Origin: Paralithodes platypus
Lineage: Eukaryota > Arthropoda > Malacostraca > Decapoda > Lithodidae
Assembly (NCBI GenBank): GCA_032716605.1
Contig: CM064573.1
Location: 4,163,792-4,227,791, forward strand
Direction: 5' to 3'
DNA length: 64,000 nt
Shown here: positions 1-11,444 of the stretch, in pieces
How the letters are laid out: each line of letters begins with the position of its first letter
Position numbering within the stretch: the first letter of the stretch is position 1
The notes under the pieces: model-generated
What the model was told of the DNA's origin: nothing
Database searches by the model: none
What the model saw: only the letters and a program-made list of their open reading frames with translations
Made by a program: the position numbers and the translations under genes

Positions 1-545
1 AAATTCCCGATAGTCGGAGCATACACACACACAATCACCCACGTTTGTATTCCTACTTTCATTCTCACCCACACAATCCTTGAACCCACAGACCCATATT
101 CTCTTACACACTCCTTCCATTTGTTACTTACAAACAAACACGCACCTTCTCTCGCTGCTCCCTCACTCACTCCAGCACACACACCCACTCCACACTCCCA
201 CTCTCTCACATCTGTACCCTTCCATTTGGTCTCCGTTATTCCACATACATCCAGCCTGGCATTCACTAACACTTCCAGTACCTCGCTCTCTTTTGTGCCA
301 TCATTCATGCCACTCACATTCCATGTCCCTATTCTCAGAATGTCCGTAGGCTTGTCCATAATCGGTCGGGGTTGGTCAACACAGGATCCGTCCGCATCCG
401 AGGCCGATTGTTCGTTCATCGTTGCTATGTATTTTTTTCCGGGTGGGGGTCGCAAGCCCACCGACCCAACCTCTTTAGTCGCCCCTTACGACACGCAGAA
501 GGCACGTGGGACATATTCTAATCCCTTACCCCCAGGGCTAATCAT
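1..545 (-). mobile_element. 5' part of an RTE-like LINE, minus strand, cut by window edge
   Basis: Read on the minus strand, this segment matches the 5' end of the LINE at 10526-11060: the same leader with the CCCCCACCCGG-type motif, then the start of the endonuclease domain. The element's 5' boundary is near 545, where BEL-type coding sequence resumes. The segment runs off the left edge, so the reverse transcriptase is not visible. It has small differences from the second copy, so it is an independent insertion. The long + strand frames here (80-555) are antisense shadows. Confidence 0.75.
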
Positions 546-1884
546 AATATTGTAAAAGTCAACCAAATTGTTTTATGGTGCGACAGCCAGGTTGCGTAGT
601 ATGAAGAAACAAAATCCCTTCTTCCGACTGTAGAATTCCGGTATGTGTCCTCTAAAGAAAACCCTAGTGACTTACTGTCTAGAGGTGTTTTGGCAAAACG
701 TCTGAAATCTTCTGCGTTTTGGTGGGAAAATGTGGTCCATGTGGCTCCGAAACAAAGACGAGTGGCCAGAAGACATATTACCAGATGTCCCAACGCCAAA
801 AGTAACTAGCCAAGTCATTGGGACCAATGATGAAAAGGACACACAGTTAAGGAACTGGTTAAGATATGGCAGTTATGAGAAATTAATTCGGGTAGTTGCA
901 TGGACTATTCGATACAAGAATAATTTGAAGGCAAAAATTAAAGGGACGTCTCCCACAGACTGTGCCCTCCTCAGCATTAAGGAGCTAAAAGTAGCAGAAA
1001 AGATTGTAGCGCAAAGATGCCAGGAGGAATGCTTCCCAAAAAAGTACGAGATGCTGTCTGGTGACAAGGGTACTCACAATAATTTAGTAAACCAATTAGG
1101 ACTTGTCATGAAAGGAGGTTTAATTGTATGTGAAGGTAGATTGAAGTTAGCGGCTCTTCCAGATTCAAGGAAATATCCGATACTACTGCCTTCCAAACAT
1201 CCTTTCACTACCATGCTCATCAATATGTGCCATCGTGTCTGTTGTCACTATGGAGTTAATCACGTGGTCGCATATATACGGCAAAGGTGGTGGATTCCTA
1301 AGATAAGACAAGCTGTAAAACAAGTGACCAGTAAGTGTATAACCTGTAGTAAAATACAGGGTAATACCTACGGGACAGCTAGAGTACCTCCCCTACCACA
1401 CATCAGGACTACTCCTAGAGATCCCTTCGAGGTCACGGGGGTCGATTATACAGGAGCAATTCCTGTCCGGGACTCGCACAACAACAAGACTTATATACTA
1501 TTATTTACGTGTGCTACTACCAGAGCTATTCACATTGAAGTAGTTAGCAATATGACCTGTGACAGCTTTATCCATGCGTTCCGGAGATTTTGTAGTAGGC
1601 AGGGATTTCCACAGATAATGTTAAGCGACAATTCTGCTACATTTGTAGGAGCTTCCAGACACTTGGAAGACATCCAAAGCGATCCCAGTCTTCAGGCTCA
1701 TCTTTACCGAAATCCGATGTGAATGGCGTTTTATACCAGCACGTGCGCCTTGGTTCGGAGCTATTTGGGAGAGAGCCATAGGTATTGTGAAGGCTGGGCT
1801 TAAAAAGGTACTAGGTTGTGCTCTAGTCTCCTTTGAGGAACTAACTACTGTCCTATTGGAGCTGGAGGCTACCGTGAATGATCG
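546..1884 (+). pseudogene. BEL/Pao pol fragment (RNase H end plus integrase)
   Basis: This is a remnant of a BEL/Pao retrotransposon polyprotein. The first 190 bases encode an RNase H-type stretch (WCDSQVA, then KENPSDLLSRG) in a shifted frame. From 730 a 330-residue frame covers the integrase: an HYGV-type zinc-binding region, a CITC pair, then the first two catalytic aspartates in GVDYTGAIP and LSDNSATFV. Near 1700 the frame is lost by a small indel; the next frame continues with the PWFGAIWERAIGIV region that holds the catalytic glutamate. The gag, protease, RT and both LTRs are missing. It is related to, but clearly diverged from, the BEL element at 11445-18730. Its right end is cut at 1884/1885 by the start of a gypsy LTR, so it is among the oldest sequences here. 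Confidence 0.85.
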
Positions 1885-2201
1885 TGTTACGCTGGCCAGC
1901 TTGCCAGAATGTACTCGTACTCGCTAGCGCTTGCCAGGGCAGTGAAATGGGCTATAATAATCGTAGAACGATGTTCTTTCTTTCTTAGTGTTCATGTTGT
2001 CACAGACAGATCAGTGGTGGTCTTTATTCTTGTCTGTGACCCTTGGAAGTATTTTATATCATTGATAGAGTATAAGATATGTAGAGTGAATTGCAAGGAG
2101 AGAGAGCGAGAAGGAGCAGCGAGGTGGTAGTGTGTGCGTGTGTAATAATAATAATAATAAAAAAATAATATAATAATTAAATAATAATTAAATGACAGTA
2201 A

Positions 2202-2235
2202 GAGGAGGTCCGTGCCAGAGGGGCCAACTCGCCAC
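2202..2235 (+). repeat. Left terminal inverted repeat (34 bp)
   Basis: It begins GAGGAGGTCCGTGCCAGAGG and ends CTCGCCAC, and is the exact reverse complement of 4932-4965. Confidence 0.85.
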
Positions 2236-2692
2236 GAGTATAGTTTGGAGTTATTGATGTTTAAAGTTAACATACCATACACACAGTAGATAAGACATAA
2301 TAATATATTATTATATATCAATGAACAGCTTAGGAACAGACCATTTTTTTTAGATGGTTTAAAAAAAAATAAAAAAATAAAAATAAACCAAAAAAAAAAC
2401 ATGCATAGGTGTTTTTTTTGGAATGCGAAAAATTATTAGATTTCCTTCAAATTTGTACTATTATGAACATTCACTATAACTAAAGGACAGTTATAATTTC
2501 AAGGAAAAATACCTAAAAATAAATATTTTATAAGACTTAATCCAAACTTTTAACAAAATGCATGATTTTTGTATTTTATTTTTATATTATTTTGTGTTGT
2601 GTTTGTAATAATAATTCATAATGTAATTTGACACGTTACCTTTATGTCCAAGTAGTTTATGTAGGTGGTGAGGGTTGAGGGGAAGGTTGTTG

Positions 2693-4568
2693 TTAGTATT
2701 CCAAGAAGTCGTCGTTGGGATCGTCGACGTCTTCTTCGTTGGCATCTCTAGGTCTTGCAGTCATGGACTTCTGTGCCTCGAAAAGCAGGGTGAAGTAGGT
2801 CTTGTGTGGCTGGGGGACGTATTTCGTCAACTCCTGGAGATGCTGTAGCTTCTTTTGGTTCATGGGAACTCCCCTGGGTACTTGACAGGCAACGGAATTT
2901 GTGAGAGGTCAAACACGTTTGGGTCATAAATTTTGCTTCTACCCTTCTGCATAAACCACTCCCGCTGCACATGAAAGCCGTCCATGTAGCCAGCAGACAC
3001 TTTAATGCCTTCCCTGTAATCATTGGAGACTATCAGGCGCTTGGCAGCCTTGAATCCCGAACCTGTCTGGCCCGCCTTGCTGATGTGTTGTTGCAGAATC
3101 TCAAAGTTAAGGAAGTCGCTCTCCTCCATGCGGACCACAGTGACCTGCTTCTTCCTTCTGTGTGTCGACATTAGCTGGGTGTAGTGGTCAGTGGTGAATA
3201 CCTCCTTGCCCTTCAGGTGCTTCTCAAACACGCCAAAGTCGCGATCACAGGGCAGGAATGAGTGGCCAGCCTCCAGGAAGAAGTGGATGATAGAAGAAAA
3301 ACGATGGTTATGGATGAGTCTTAGGTAGCATAGGCAAAGGTTGATATTCTTGTTCTGGCCAGGGCAATTATCTGAAAACACCACCAGTTTCAAGGAATCA
3401 ACAGGTACGTGGTGATGTTGAATGAAGTGACATAAGCAACTTGCCACCTCAGAAGATCCCCTTCTTGCCTCCGACTCGTTCCAGACATAAAAGTAGGCCT
3501 TGTTGGACTTGATATCGTGGATACCCAGATTATACGTCCACATTTTGCAGCGGTAATATTGGGCGCTAGTAGTAAGCTAGTAGTAGCTAGTAGTGTTTGC
3601 TGGAGATCAACAGCAATTCCAAAGATTCCAGGTGTAGTGTCCTTGGTATAAATCTGCATGAAATCATGGCCAGCCTTGGCATGAAATTGATGATCATTCC
3701 TCTTCATGGCAAGTTGAGCCCTCTCCTCCCGTTGTGTCTCTGGATCAAGTTCTGCCAATTTTGTTTTGAACTGATCACATGTGCTGCAGGTGTCACTCTT
3801 TGGTGGTGTTATCCCGATCTTATAGTTCTGCACCTCCTTAACGAACCGGGATTGCTTAATGGCATTGGGTTCCTCTTGGTCCTCTATCATGTATGTCTGA
3901 AAGGCATCATAGAGTCCAGCCCAGGTAGATCCAGGAGGTAGGTACAGCTTGTCCGGATTCTTGGTACGAGAATAATGGGACGTACAGGTGGGCAGAGACT
4001 TGCAGAAGCTTTTAATTAGTTGCAGGAGATCGTCATTAGTCTTGTTGTGGGGTACATGGCGGCCTCTTTGGTCGGGGGACAGAATACCAGTGGCAGTGGA
4101 AGAGCTCTTAGAGCACACATTTCGCACACGTTTGGATGTTATGTCATGAATATTTAGAAAGGCAGTATGGCAAACATTGATGTTCTTAGTATTCACAGAC
4201 ACTGAATATTGTTTGACGTTTTTAGTGCGACTCTCCCTTCCCTTCACTCGTGAACGTTTAGACAATGTCTCACTCAATCGCTTATTTATGTACTGGGACT
4301 GGGAATCATGGCTTTCCAGTGCCCAATAACTGTTAAATAGTAAATGCACATTATCAATTCCCACTTTCTCGAAGCACTTATCCAAGCATTCACAAGGGGG
4401 CCCTACTTTCTTCGGTGTTACAGCTTTGGCGGTGCTTCTACTAACATAGGTCTGGCCACTGTCCCTTTTACACTTTTTGATCGTCTTCTGCCAGGTCTTT
4501 GGCCTTCGTTTACGACTAGGTTGCAGGGAAGGCCTAGCCTCACCAATATCCGAGTCAGATGACGACAT
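2693..4568 (-). pseudogene. Transposase-like protein with DDE-type core (DUF7869-like), two frameshifts
   Basis: The start is ATG at 4568; the protein begins with an acidic and then basic tail (KRRPKTWQK). The N-terminal half has cysteine-rich segments (CECLDKCFEK; CSTCDQFK) of the kind seen in zinc-binding domains. The C-terminal half has AVDLQQTLL, then the hallmark FSDNCPGQNKN, then FLPCDRDFG, which together look like a retrovirus-integrase-fold aspartate triad. The frame shifts near 3560 (just before the MWTYNLGIHD segment) and near 2873; after the second shift the reading continues through an acidic tail to TAA at 2693. Length without breaks is about 620 residues, normal for this group of arthropod and cnidarian proteins. 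The group is usually annotated as uncharacterised; calling it the transposase of the surrounding element is my inference from the flanking TIRs. Confidence 0.65.
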
Positions 4569-4931
4569 TGTAGCACAGATATTGGAGAAATACGGCACAA
4601 AATAGCGGAGGTAATCACTCGTGTGTTGACTCTAACTCGGTTTGAGTGTGACTACTGAAGTACGTCTCGTACAGCGCCTGTGAGTGGTCGGACGGGCGGC
4701 CATTTAATTCCCCACGTCGTAGCCGCGCTCTCATTGGCTGAGCGCGTTGGCGAGTTGGCCCCTCTGCCTACCCAGATTCACACCCATAAACGGTCTGCAA
4801 ACGGCAAAAACAAGGGACGCTCAACCCTATGTGCAGTTGCTATAAGGACGAAAGTCGGATTTTTTTTTTTGCCAGATGATTCCCAAGAATTTCACGGAGC
4901 GGGAACCAGCTAGAGCGCTGTTTTTGAAAAT

Positions 4932-4965
4932 GTGGCGAGTTGGCCCCTCTGGCACGGACCTCCTC
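4932..4965 (-). repeat. Right terminal inverted repeat (34 bp)
   Basis: It begins GTGGCGAGTTGG and ends GGACCTCCTC, and is the exact reverse complement of 2202-2235. Confidence 0.85.
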
Positions 4966-6507
4966 GCTATGTACGTGTGCATCCCTCGCTTGGGCTGTGC
5001 CACCCGCTCGTGATTGGCCGGCGGGCCTGACGTGTCATATGACGCCTGCTCTTCATGACGTAGTCGTCTGTGATTGGAGGCCGCTGTCCTAGTAAGGTGG
5101 TGCGGGCATCCTTCCCGCGTGCCTCTTCAGAGCTTGGTATGTTGTGCTTGGTCCTAGACGTCCCTTGCAATCTGTCCCCCAATCAAACCCCCTTTACTAC
5201 TGTTTCTCTCTCTGAACTTCTTCTTTTCCATACTTCTTGTCTTTATTCAATTACTTATCCCTTCTGGTTCTGCATACGACTTCCATAGTCGGCCAGTCGT
5301 ATTACCAGCACCAGTTCTCACATATATGTTTTGCACTAGCTTTAGGGATTATTAGAGTCATAGTCACATGGTATCATAGTTTTGGGTGCTTCTAATTATT
5401 GAGTTGTTCTTTCCTACTATTTAATGCTAGACAGTGGAGGGTATCTTTGGTCGTTGTCTGAGTTATGTATGTGGCAAGTCAGAGCCTGTACGACTTCGAC
5501 GGAGCTAGGTAGCCTGTAACCCTTGTGCATATTTTTCCTTTGCGAGTGTAGCAGCATACAAGCGAAGGGCTTTTGCCTACTCTTGCTCGTATGCTTGCTA
5601 CCTCATTTTGTTGACCTTTGTGGAGCGCCAGGGTAAGACCAGATACTTGAGATCTGGACTTACCAAGAGAGCCTCCTAGTCACTTAACGTAACATAAGGG
5701 AAATCTGTTCAAGGGGAGACAGTAGGCTACGAGCATGCTTGCGCTCTGCCTAGGTTCCTTGTACCTTTTATGCCACTGCTAGACTTTATTAGTGAGAAAG
5801 ACAGCATTGTGTTTATTAACTTTAACTGCGTATGCTTTAGGAATTATTCACGCATTATTTTAGCCTAGTTTGATGCATAGTGCACAACCCAGTTTGGCTG
5901 TTACGTTGGCTAAGGAAGTACTGTTTTGAGTGGCTATTATTAGTGCTGTCACAGAGTTGTTGCACTCCCTTGTTTTATATATATGTATCCTACTTGTTGG
6001 TGTATTTAAGATACACGCTTTGGTGTCCTGCCCCTGCATTATTTCTGTTCTATATTCGACGAGCATCTTAGCTAGAGCATCAGACGTTTTCAGAAGATTC
6101 CATATCTGTTTGCTGTAGGACTAGACTTTCAGTGTTTTCATAGAGCATTGAAGAGTTTAGTGTTGAGTTCAGACTCACACTAAAGTTAACGTAAGCATAT
6201 ACTCCTTTATTAAATCTTATTATAGTTTATTTAAGCATTGTTATTACTTGAGAGCATTTTATTAACGTAAAGTACTCCTGTTGTGAGTAGGCTTTGCCGT
6301 CACCGGAAAGCCTTTGTAGAAGTGCACTAAACCCAGTTAATTGATACCCCGTTATCCAGTAGATTAACTCTGGAGGGTTTAAGTGTTTTGTTCACCGGCT
6401 TAATAGTTCGAGGGTTTGGAATTAGCGTACCATTGTTGCAGATATAGCCTATCTTCTAGTCCAATATTAAGTGCCCTTGTTTATTTCGTTGTGCCGGTCG
6501 TAACAAA

Positions 6508-6525
6508 TGGCGACCTTAGTCCAGT
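6508..6525 (+). promoter_or_regulatory. Probable tRNA primer-binding site of the gypsy element
   Basis: Two bases after the LTR end the sequence reads TGGCGACC, the usual form of a gypsy primer-binding site complementary to a tRNA 3' end including CCA. The tRNA identity was not determined. Confidence 0.5.
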
Positions 6526-6765
6526 ATATAGTGAACTGAATATTGCATTTTTTTTTTTGGAGAAATCTTATTGCCATTTGGGGTTGAATTTATTTCTCGC
6601 AGTGTTGGCAGTGGACATTGTTTTGAGGATTATGGAACTTGTTGGAGTTTATTGGTGACCTAGTATTGCACTTAAAAACATCTTCGAATATTTTTTGTGA
6701 ATAAAGCTACGCTACAGTTTGGCTACTTTTGTCTTGACTTGAGATTTTTTTTGTTTTACTCCATC

Positions 6766-9010
6766 ATGTCACTGGACGGGTCTGAGCATAGTGAGGGCAC
6801 AGTGCGAGAGACAGGCGAGGAGGTGGAGAAGGTGGAGTTGTTTAACGGCGTTCGGGTGGTGAACAATGAGGAGGATGCTCGGATTTTTTTGGAGGAGCCT
6901 GTGTCGGCGGACCGGGTGTCGGGGCTGGACCGGTACGGACTGCAGTGTATAGCCACGGTCTTAGGGTTTTCTGGTACTAGCGGTTTGTCGAGAAGTGAGC
7001 TGGTTACCTGTGTGCTGGGTAGGGTGCATGGGGGTTCGGGTGGAGCGGGAGCTGGGGCACCTTCGTCCCAGCCCCCATTCCACTCAACTCCTATCAGGGG
7101 TCCGGAGCCGAGTACGTTCCCGCAGGCCGATGCCCACTGACGGTTGGGTATGCCTCTGAGTGACTCACTGGGTGGGTCCCCGTTAGTAGCACCCCCTCCT
7201 CAGGGGTTGACTCCTGAGATGTTGTTTCAGCTCGAGCTTGCCAAACTCGAGCAGCGAAAGCATGAGGCTGAGCTCAGGCAGCAGCAGCAGCAGCGACAGG
7301 CTGAGCATGAGCTCGAGCAGCGAAAGCATGAGGCTGAGCTCAGGCAGCGAGAGTCTGAGCTCAAGTATAGGTATCAGGCTGAGTCTGCAAGGTATTGTGC
7401 CGATATTGACCTAGAGAAAACTCGTGTAGAGGTGACGAGGAACCGGGTCGTCCAGGGGGGTCGACCCCATGACCAGTCCCTGTCGCATCTACTAAAGTTG
7501 GTTCCAGTGTTTGATGAGATAGGAGTTACAGAATTCTTTCTCCGTTTTGAGAAAAAGTGCCGGGAGCACCAATGGCCCGAGGAGAAGTGGGCAGCCCTTG
7601 TTTCGTCACGATTGACGGGGAAAGCACTCAAGGCGTACGATGCTTTGCCCCTAGATTCCTGCGTGAATTATGAGGCGTTGAAAGAGGCTGTCCTGAGGGC
7701 GTATGAGTTGCAGCTAGAGACCTATAGGCTGAAGTTTAGGGCTGTTTCCAAGAGAAAGGAGAGTACTTTCCAGGAACATGCTAGAGAGCTGTCAGATGCA
7801 TTTGAGAATTGGTTAAGGTCGGAGAAGGCAACTACTTTTGATGCAGTGAAGCAACTAGTGTTGTTAGAAAAAAATTTCAAATGTACTGGCAGTGACTTGA
7901 CTCTTAACCTGAAAGAAAAGCAACCTAAAAACTCTGCAGGAGGCGGCTGAGCTGGCTGACCTCAGGTTGTCATTGATTCGTGGGTGCGGGTCTGCACAGA
8001 GAGCTGAGGCAGGTAACAAGGGGCGTACCACTCCACCCCCCCGAATTAATGACACAACTAATTACCCATTTAAGAGTACTGTTGCCAATTTTGATCCCAA
8101 GTCAAAACCCTTCCCGTTAAAGAAAAGCCAGGGCCCTTACCAACCTCAGGGGAAGTCCAAGAGCGAAGTGGAGTGTTTCAAGTGTCATAAGAAGGGACAT
8201 ATTGCGCGCTCATGTCCGAGCACACCGCCTACAGCAGTGGTGTCACTAGTGAGCAACATCGGTGTGTCTTTGAGGTCTTCCGCGTTTGCCCGGGGTAAAC
8301 AGTCGGTTGCGAGGTCACAGCCGGTGCAGAAGCAGCAGGAGGGCTCGTCACCCATCCGAGATGTTTTTTGTGGTCATAGGGGGCACGGCACTGTAAGGTG
8401 GGCTGGTGTGGAGCATAGGCTTAAGTTGCTGCGTGATACGGGAGCTTCCCAGACACTTGTTAAGAACTTCACTGGCAAGCCTATTAATGCGGCTCGGGTT
8501 GTGGTGGTTCAAGGCATCAATGCTACGCGGTCTTACCCGCTGGTCAGAGTGGAGCTTGAGGTGGACGGTGTGACATGGGAGTTGGATGTGGGTGTGGTGG
8601 AGAAATTGCCAGTTGAGGGGGTCGACCTCCTTCTCGGTAACGACTTTGTGGTGCCCACTTCCGAAGTTCCACCCTTAGTCGTTGCCGAGAGGGCGGCCGA
8701 CATGAGTAGGGAGGGGCAAGAGTGGCTCGAGAGGTGCCAGATGCCGCAGATGGCGTGTGCTGTCACCAGGTCTCAGTCCGCCCAGGTGTCACAGCCTAGT
8801 ACCCAAGTTTCAGACCAGCGGAGGAAGGGTCGGAAGGAGAAAGTACTGGTGGTCGGGTTGAGAGTTTGGACCCAGCGACACTCCTTAGTGACTCGGTACT
8901 TGCACCCATTTTGAGGTCCGGAGTGGCCCCAGAACCTGTCCCCCCTAGCGACATGGTAGGGCGTGATGGCACTCCGCGACAGAGTAGTTCCCAGGTGCAA
9001 CTAGAAGATC
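6766..9010 (+). pseudogene. Gypsy gag-protease region, with one stop and frameshifts
   Basis: ATG at 6766 opens an acidic N-terminal region that ends at an in-frame TGA (7138-7140). The same frame resumes at 7144 and runs to about 7925: a glutamine/glutamate-rich coiled coil made of repeated KHEAELRQ units, then a capsid-like domain (FLRFEKKCREHQWPEEKWA, then LTGKALKAYDALP) of the type in many gypsy Gag proteins. An extra A in an A-run near 7925 shifts the frame. The next frame (7967-8914) has a CCHC zinc knuckle (CFKCHKKGHIARSC) and an aspartic protease active site (LRDTGASQTLV) with the later LLLGNDF element. A further shift leads to 8866-9010, the post-protease linker. Pol should follow but is interrupted at 9011 by a Harbinger insertion. 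The reverse transcriptase is not found anywhere in the window. Confidence 0.82.
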
Positions 9011-9013
9011 TTA

Positions 9014-9058
9014 TGCTTGGTTCACACATTCACGTATATGCTCCCGACAGCTCCCGTA
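9014..9058 (+). repeat. Harbinger 1 left TIR
   Basis: This 45 bp repeat matches the reverse complement of 23998-24042 with one single-base indel (GTATATGC against GTATATTGC). TSD TTA lies at 9011-9013. Confidence 0.9.
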
Positions 9059-9486
9059 CGAAGGTTTATTGGTAGTTGGCACCCGAATATTGGTAGTTTG
9101 GTCAAACGTAAGGGCATATTACGCAAAACGTAAATGAAATTGTGTACAGTCGGGGGGGTTGGTACGAATGGCGGGAGTAGCCACGCGGGTCGGGGAGGCG
9201 GTTGGTGCGGGCGATGCCGCCCGGTATGTTTTGAAATTTGAATCAGATACGGGGCTCGCGCTCACGTATGTCAAAAGTCGGGAACTTTTACGACCGTCCG
9301 GCCCACCACGGCCGTCTGATGGGAGCAGCCCTGTCAGACGTAGCCGCTCGCACATCAGACGTGAGCTGCTCCCGTCAATCGTAAAATATTCCCGTCAAAC
9401 GGGAAACTTTACGTTCGTCGGGAAGTATACGGCAACACCGCCGCACTGCGGGCTGGCGGGAAGACGCGGCAACGATGTACGGGGGG

Positions 9487-9494
9487 TATATAAG
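9487..9494 (+). promoter_or_regulatory. TATA box for the Harbinger 1 accessory gene
   Basis: TATATAAG lies 139 bases before the ATG at 9633, with an initiator-like TCAGTCATACC about 30 bases downstream near 9517. The related element 2 has TATAAAA in the same relative place. Confidence 0.6.
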
Positions 9495-9632
9495 GACCAG
9501 CGGGACACACTGCCGTCAGTCATACCTCTCACCATACCGGAGCAACAACCTACAGCCAACCCTGCCACCCTGTCACCCTGCCACCCTCTGCACGCTGCCC
9601 TGCCCTGCCCTGCCCTGCCCTGCCCTGCCACC

Positions 9633-10364
9633 ATGAATAGCAAGAAAAGCGGGAAGAAGGTCAGGAAGGTTTCCCGTCCCACCTCGACGCCTGCCACCTC
9701 TCCGCCTGCCCCCTCGACGCCTGCCCCCTCGACGCCTGCCACCTCTCCACCTGATACCTTTCCGCCTGCCCCCTCGACGCCTGCCACCTCTCCGCCTGCC
9801 CCATCGACGTCTGCCACCTCACCGCCTGCCCCCTCGATGCCTGGCACCTCCAACTCTGCTGAGCAGGCAGAATTGTTGATCAACATCGACGACGAGAATG
9901 GAGAGGTCATGGGGCAAGTCGAAGATGATCATGAGGAAAATGATGATGACGACGAGGACCCACCCCCTACAAATTCCGGCGTTGAACAGCCACAGCCACC
10001 AAAACGGCACCGGAAGAGCACCAACATTATCCTGACGGAGGAGACTGAGCGTATGCTGGGAGAGTGGCTGGAGTTCGAGGCGCCTTTTCTATATGATAAG
10101 GGTGATCCCAGGCACAAACAGAAGGAACACATAGACCATGTTGTGGCGGAGAAGGCAGCCAGCATGGAACCCCCCATCACAGCCTTGGACTTGATGACGT
10201 GGTTCACCTCTCTCCGCTCCAGGTTCGGCAGGCTCACCAAGCTGAAGAGTGGTGATGGGGCCAAAAGGTTGACGGAGAGGGAGAAGTGGATCATTGACAT
10301 GTTCCGGTTCCTGAAGCCACACATCGTGCGGCAAAATAAGCCCAGGACACTTGGTATGCCTCAG
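9633..10364 (+). CDS. Harbinger 1 MADF/Myb-like DNA-binding protein, exon 1
   Basis: The ATG at 9633 is chosen because it sits in a strong GCCACCATG context just after a TATA box; the frame is open further upstream (from 9159) but that is subterminal DNA. The protein starts with a basic stretch (KKSGKKVRKVSRP), then a proline/serine/threonine repeat region of about 55 residues encoded by a 15-30 bp minisatellite. An acidic region follows, then a MADF/Myb-like domain (ILTEETERMLGEWLEF, later EKWIIDMFRFLKPHIV). Such proteins help PIF/Harbinger nucleases enter the nucleus and bind the TIRs. The exon ends at a CAG-GTACGT donor at 10364. The remainder of the gene is at 20673-21308; the intron holds 10 kb of younger insertions. 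Confidence 0.78.
9680..9850 (+). repeat. In-frame 15/30 bp coding minisatellite
   Basis: Degenerate copies of a CCTGCCACCTCTCCG / CCTGCCCCCTCGACG pair encode the repeating PATSPPAPST tract. A separate TGCCC pentamer array lies just upstream at 9597-9629 in the 5' untranslated region. Confidence 0.8.
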
Positions 10365-10717
10365 GTACGTTTATATTTTTTATGTTTCCAACCCTTTCAC
10401 TATTAAATCGACAACCACATCAATATTTTCCTGGCGAGCGATAGCAAGCCAAGAGGTTTGACGTCATCAGGACAGTGACAGGTTTTGTCTTTTTCTGAAT
10501 TATTTTGCTTATAATGATGTCATTATTAACCCCCCCTGGGGGTTAGGGAATAGAATATACCCCACGTGCCTTCTGCGTGTCGTAAGAGGCGACTAAAGAG
10601 GTTGGGTCGGTGGGCTTGCGACCCCCACCCGGAAAAAATATCTAAGCAAAGAAAAACGAACGAACAGCCTCGGATGCGGACGGAACCAACGTTGACGAAC
10701 CACGACCGACTAAGGAC

Positions 10718-11444
10718 ATGCCTTCGGACATTCTGAGAATGGCTACGTGGAATGTTAGTGGCATGAATGATGGCACAAAAGAGAGAGAGGTTCTGGAAGT
10801 GTTAGTGAATGCCAGGCTGGATGTATGTGGAATGACAGAGACCAAATGGAAAGGTTCAGATGTGAGAGAGTGGGAGTGTGGAATGGGTGTGTGCTGGAGT
10901 GAGTGAAGGAACAGCGAGAGAAGGTGCATGTTTGTTTGTAAGTAGCAAATGGAAGGAATGTGTAAGAGAGTATGGGTCTGTGGGTTCAAGGATTGTGTGG
11001 GTGAGAATGAAAGTAGGAATACAAACGTGGGTGATTGTATGCGTGTATGCCCCGACAGAGGATATACTTGAAAGTATACTAGGGTGTATAGGGGTATTGG
11101 AGGGGGTCTGTCTGATCATTATGTAGTGGTAGCTAAGGTTAGGATACAAAAGAAGTGGGTGAGGAGAGCGGGAGGGAGGCGAGAGGAGGGTGGAATGGTG
11201 AGGAGGGTGGAGAGGTTGCAGGAGGAGGAAGTCAGGGAGGAGTACAGGAGAGCAGTGGAAAGACGACTAGGTGGGTTCGACCTGGAAGTTGTGGAGGAGA
11301 TGAGCAAGATGTTTAAGGATGAGATCTGTGCAGCATGTGAGGAGGTGTGTGGAGTGAGGAGAAGAGGGAGGGGAGTGAAAGGTACAGCATGGTGGACAGA
11401 AGAGGTAAGAATAGCTGTGGAAGAAAAGAAGAAAGCATATAGAG
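10718..11444 (+). pseudogene. LINE endonuclease domain, frameshifted and internally deleted
   Basis: The first frame (10718-10906) has MATWNVSGMN and MTETKWKG, the N-terminal and glutamate motifs of apurinic-type endonucleases. A frameshift near 10900 passes to 10878-11070 (ACLFVSSKW, then VCVYAPTED). An internal deletion follows, because the domain reaches the final GLSDHYVVVA motif (about 11107) too soon. The region between the endonuclease and RT (RRVERLQEEEVREEYRRAV onward) continues to the BEL insertion point at 11444 and resumes at 18731. Confidence 0.75.

Larger units (their letters stand above)
2202..4965. mobile_element. TIR DNA transposon carrying a DUF7869-like gene
   Basis: A 2.76 kb element is bounded by 34 bp inverted repeats (2202-2235 and 4932-4965) that match perfectly by eye. 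It sits inside the gypsy LTR. A second partial copy of the repeat, GCGAGTTGGCCCCTCTG, occurs at about 4751-4768 in direct orientation with the right end. It contains one minus-strand gene (2693-4568). The 2240-2690 stretch is AT-rich 3' flank with A/T runs; 4569-4931 is a GC-rich 5' flank and probable promoter area. No target-site duplication is obvious, so the superfamily is left open. Confidence 0.7.
1885..6505 (+). repeat. 5' LTR of a gypsy-type retrotransposon, interrupted by a DNA transposon
   Basis: The LTR starts TGTTACG inside the BEL integrase and ends CGTAACA just before a primer-binding-type sequence, so its ends are perfect inverted heptamers. About 1.86 kb is LTR; the rest is the TIR element at 2202-4965. 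The start (CTCGCTAG, then GCCAGGGCAGTG) and the end (AGTCCAAT, GTCGTAACA) recur in the solo LTR within the DIRS copy at 47282-49031, which supports the boundaries. No matching 3' LTR is seen in the window. The AT-rich tract at 2140-2200 and the pyrimidine-rich 5190-5290 stretch lie inside it. No gene is apparent in 4966-6505. Confidence 0.72.

Noticed and set aside
1909..2402. Short frames at the start of the gypsy LTR
   Set aside because: They cross the TIR boundary and AT microsatellite and show no domain.
9395..9910. Minus-strand 171-codon reading frame
   Set aside because: It is antisense to the Harbinger 1 accessory exon; its glycine/valine/glutamate repeats mirror the coding minisatellite.
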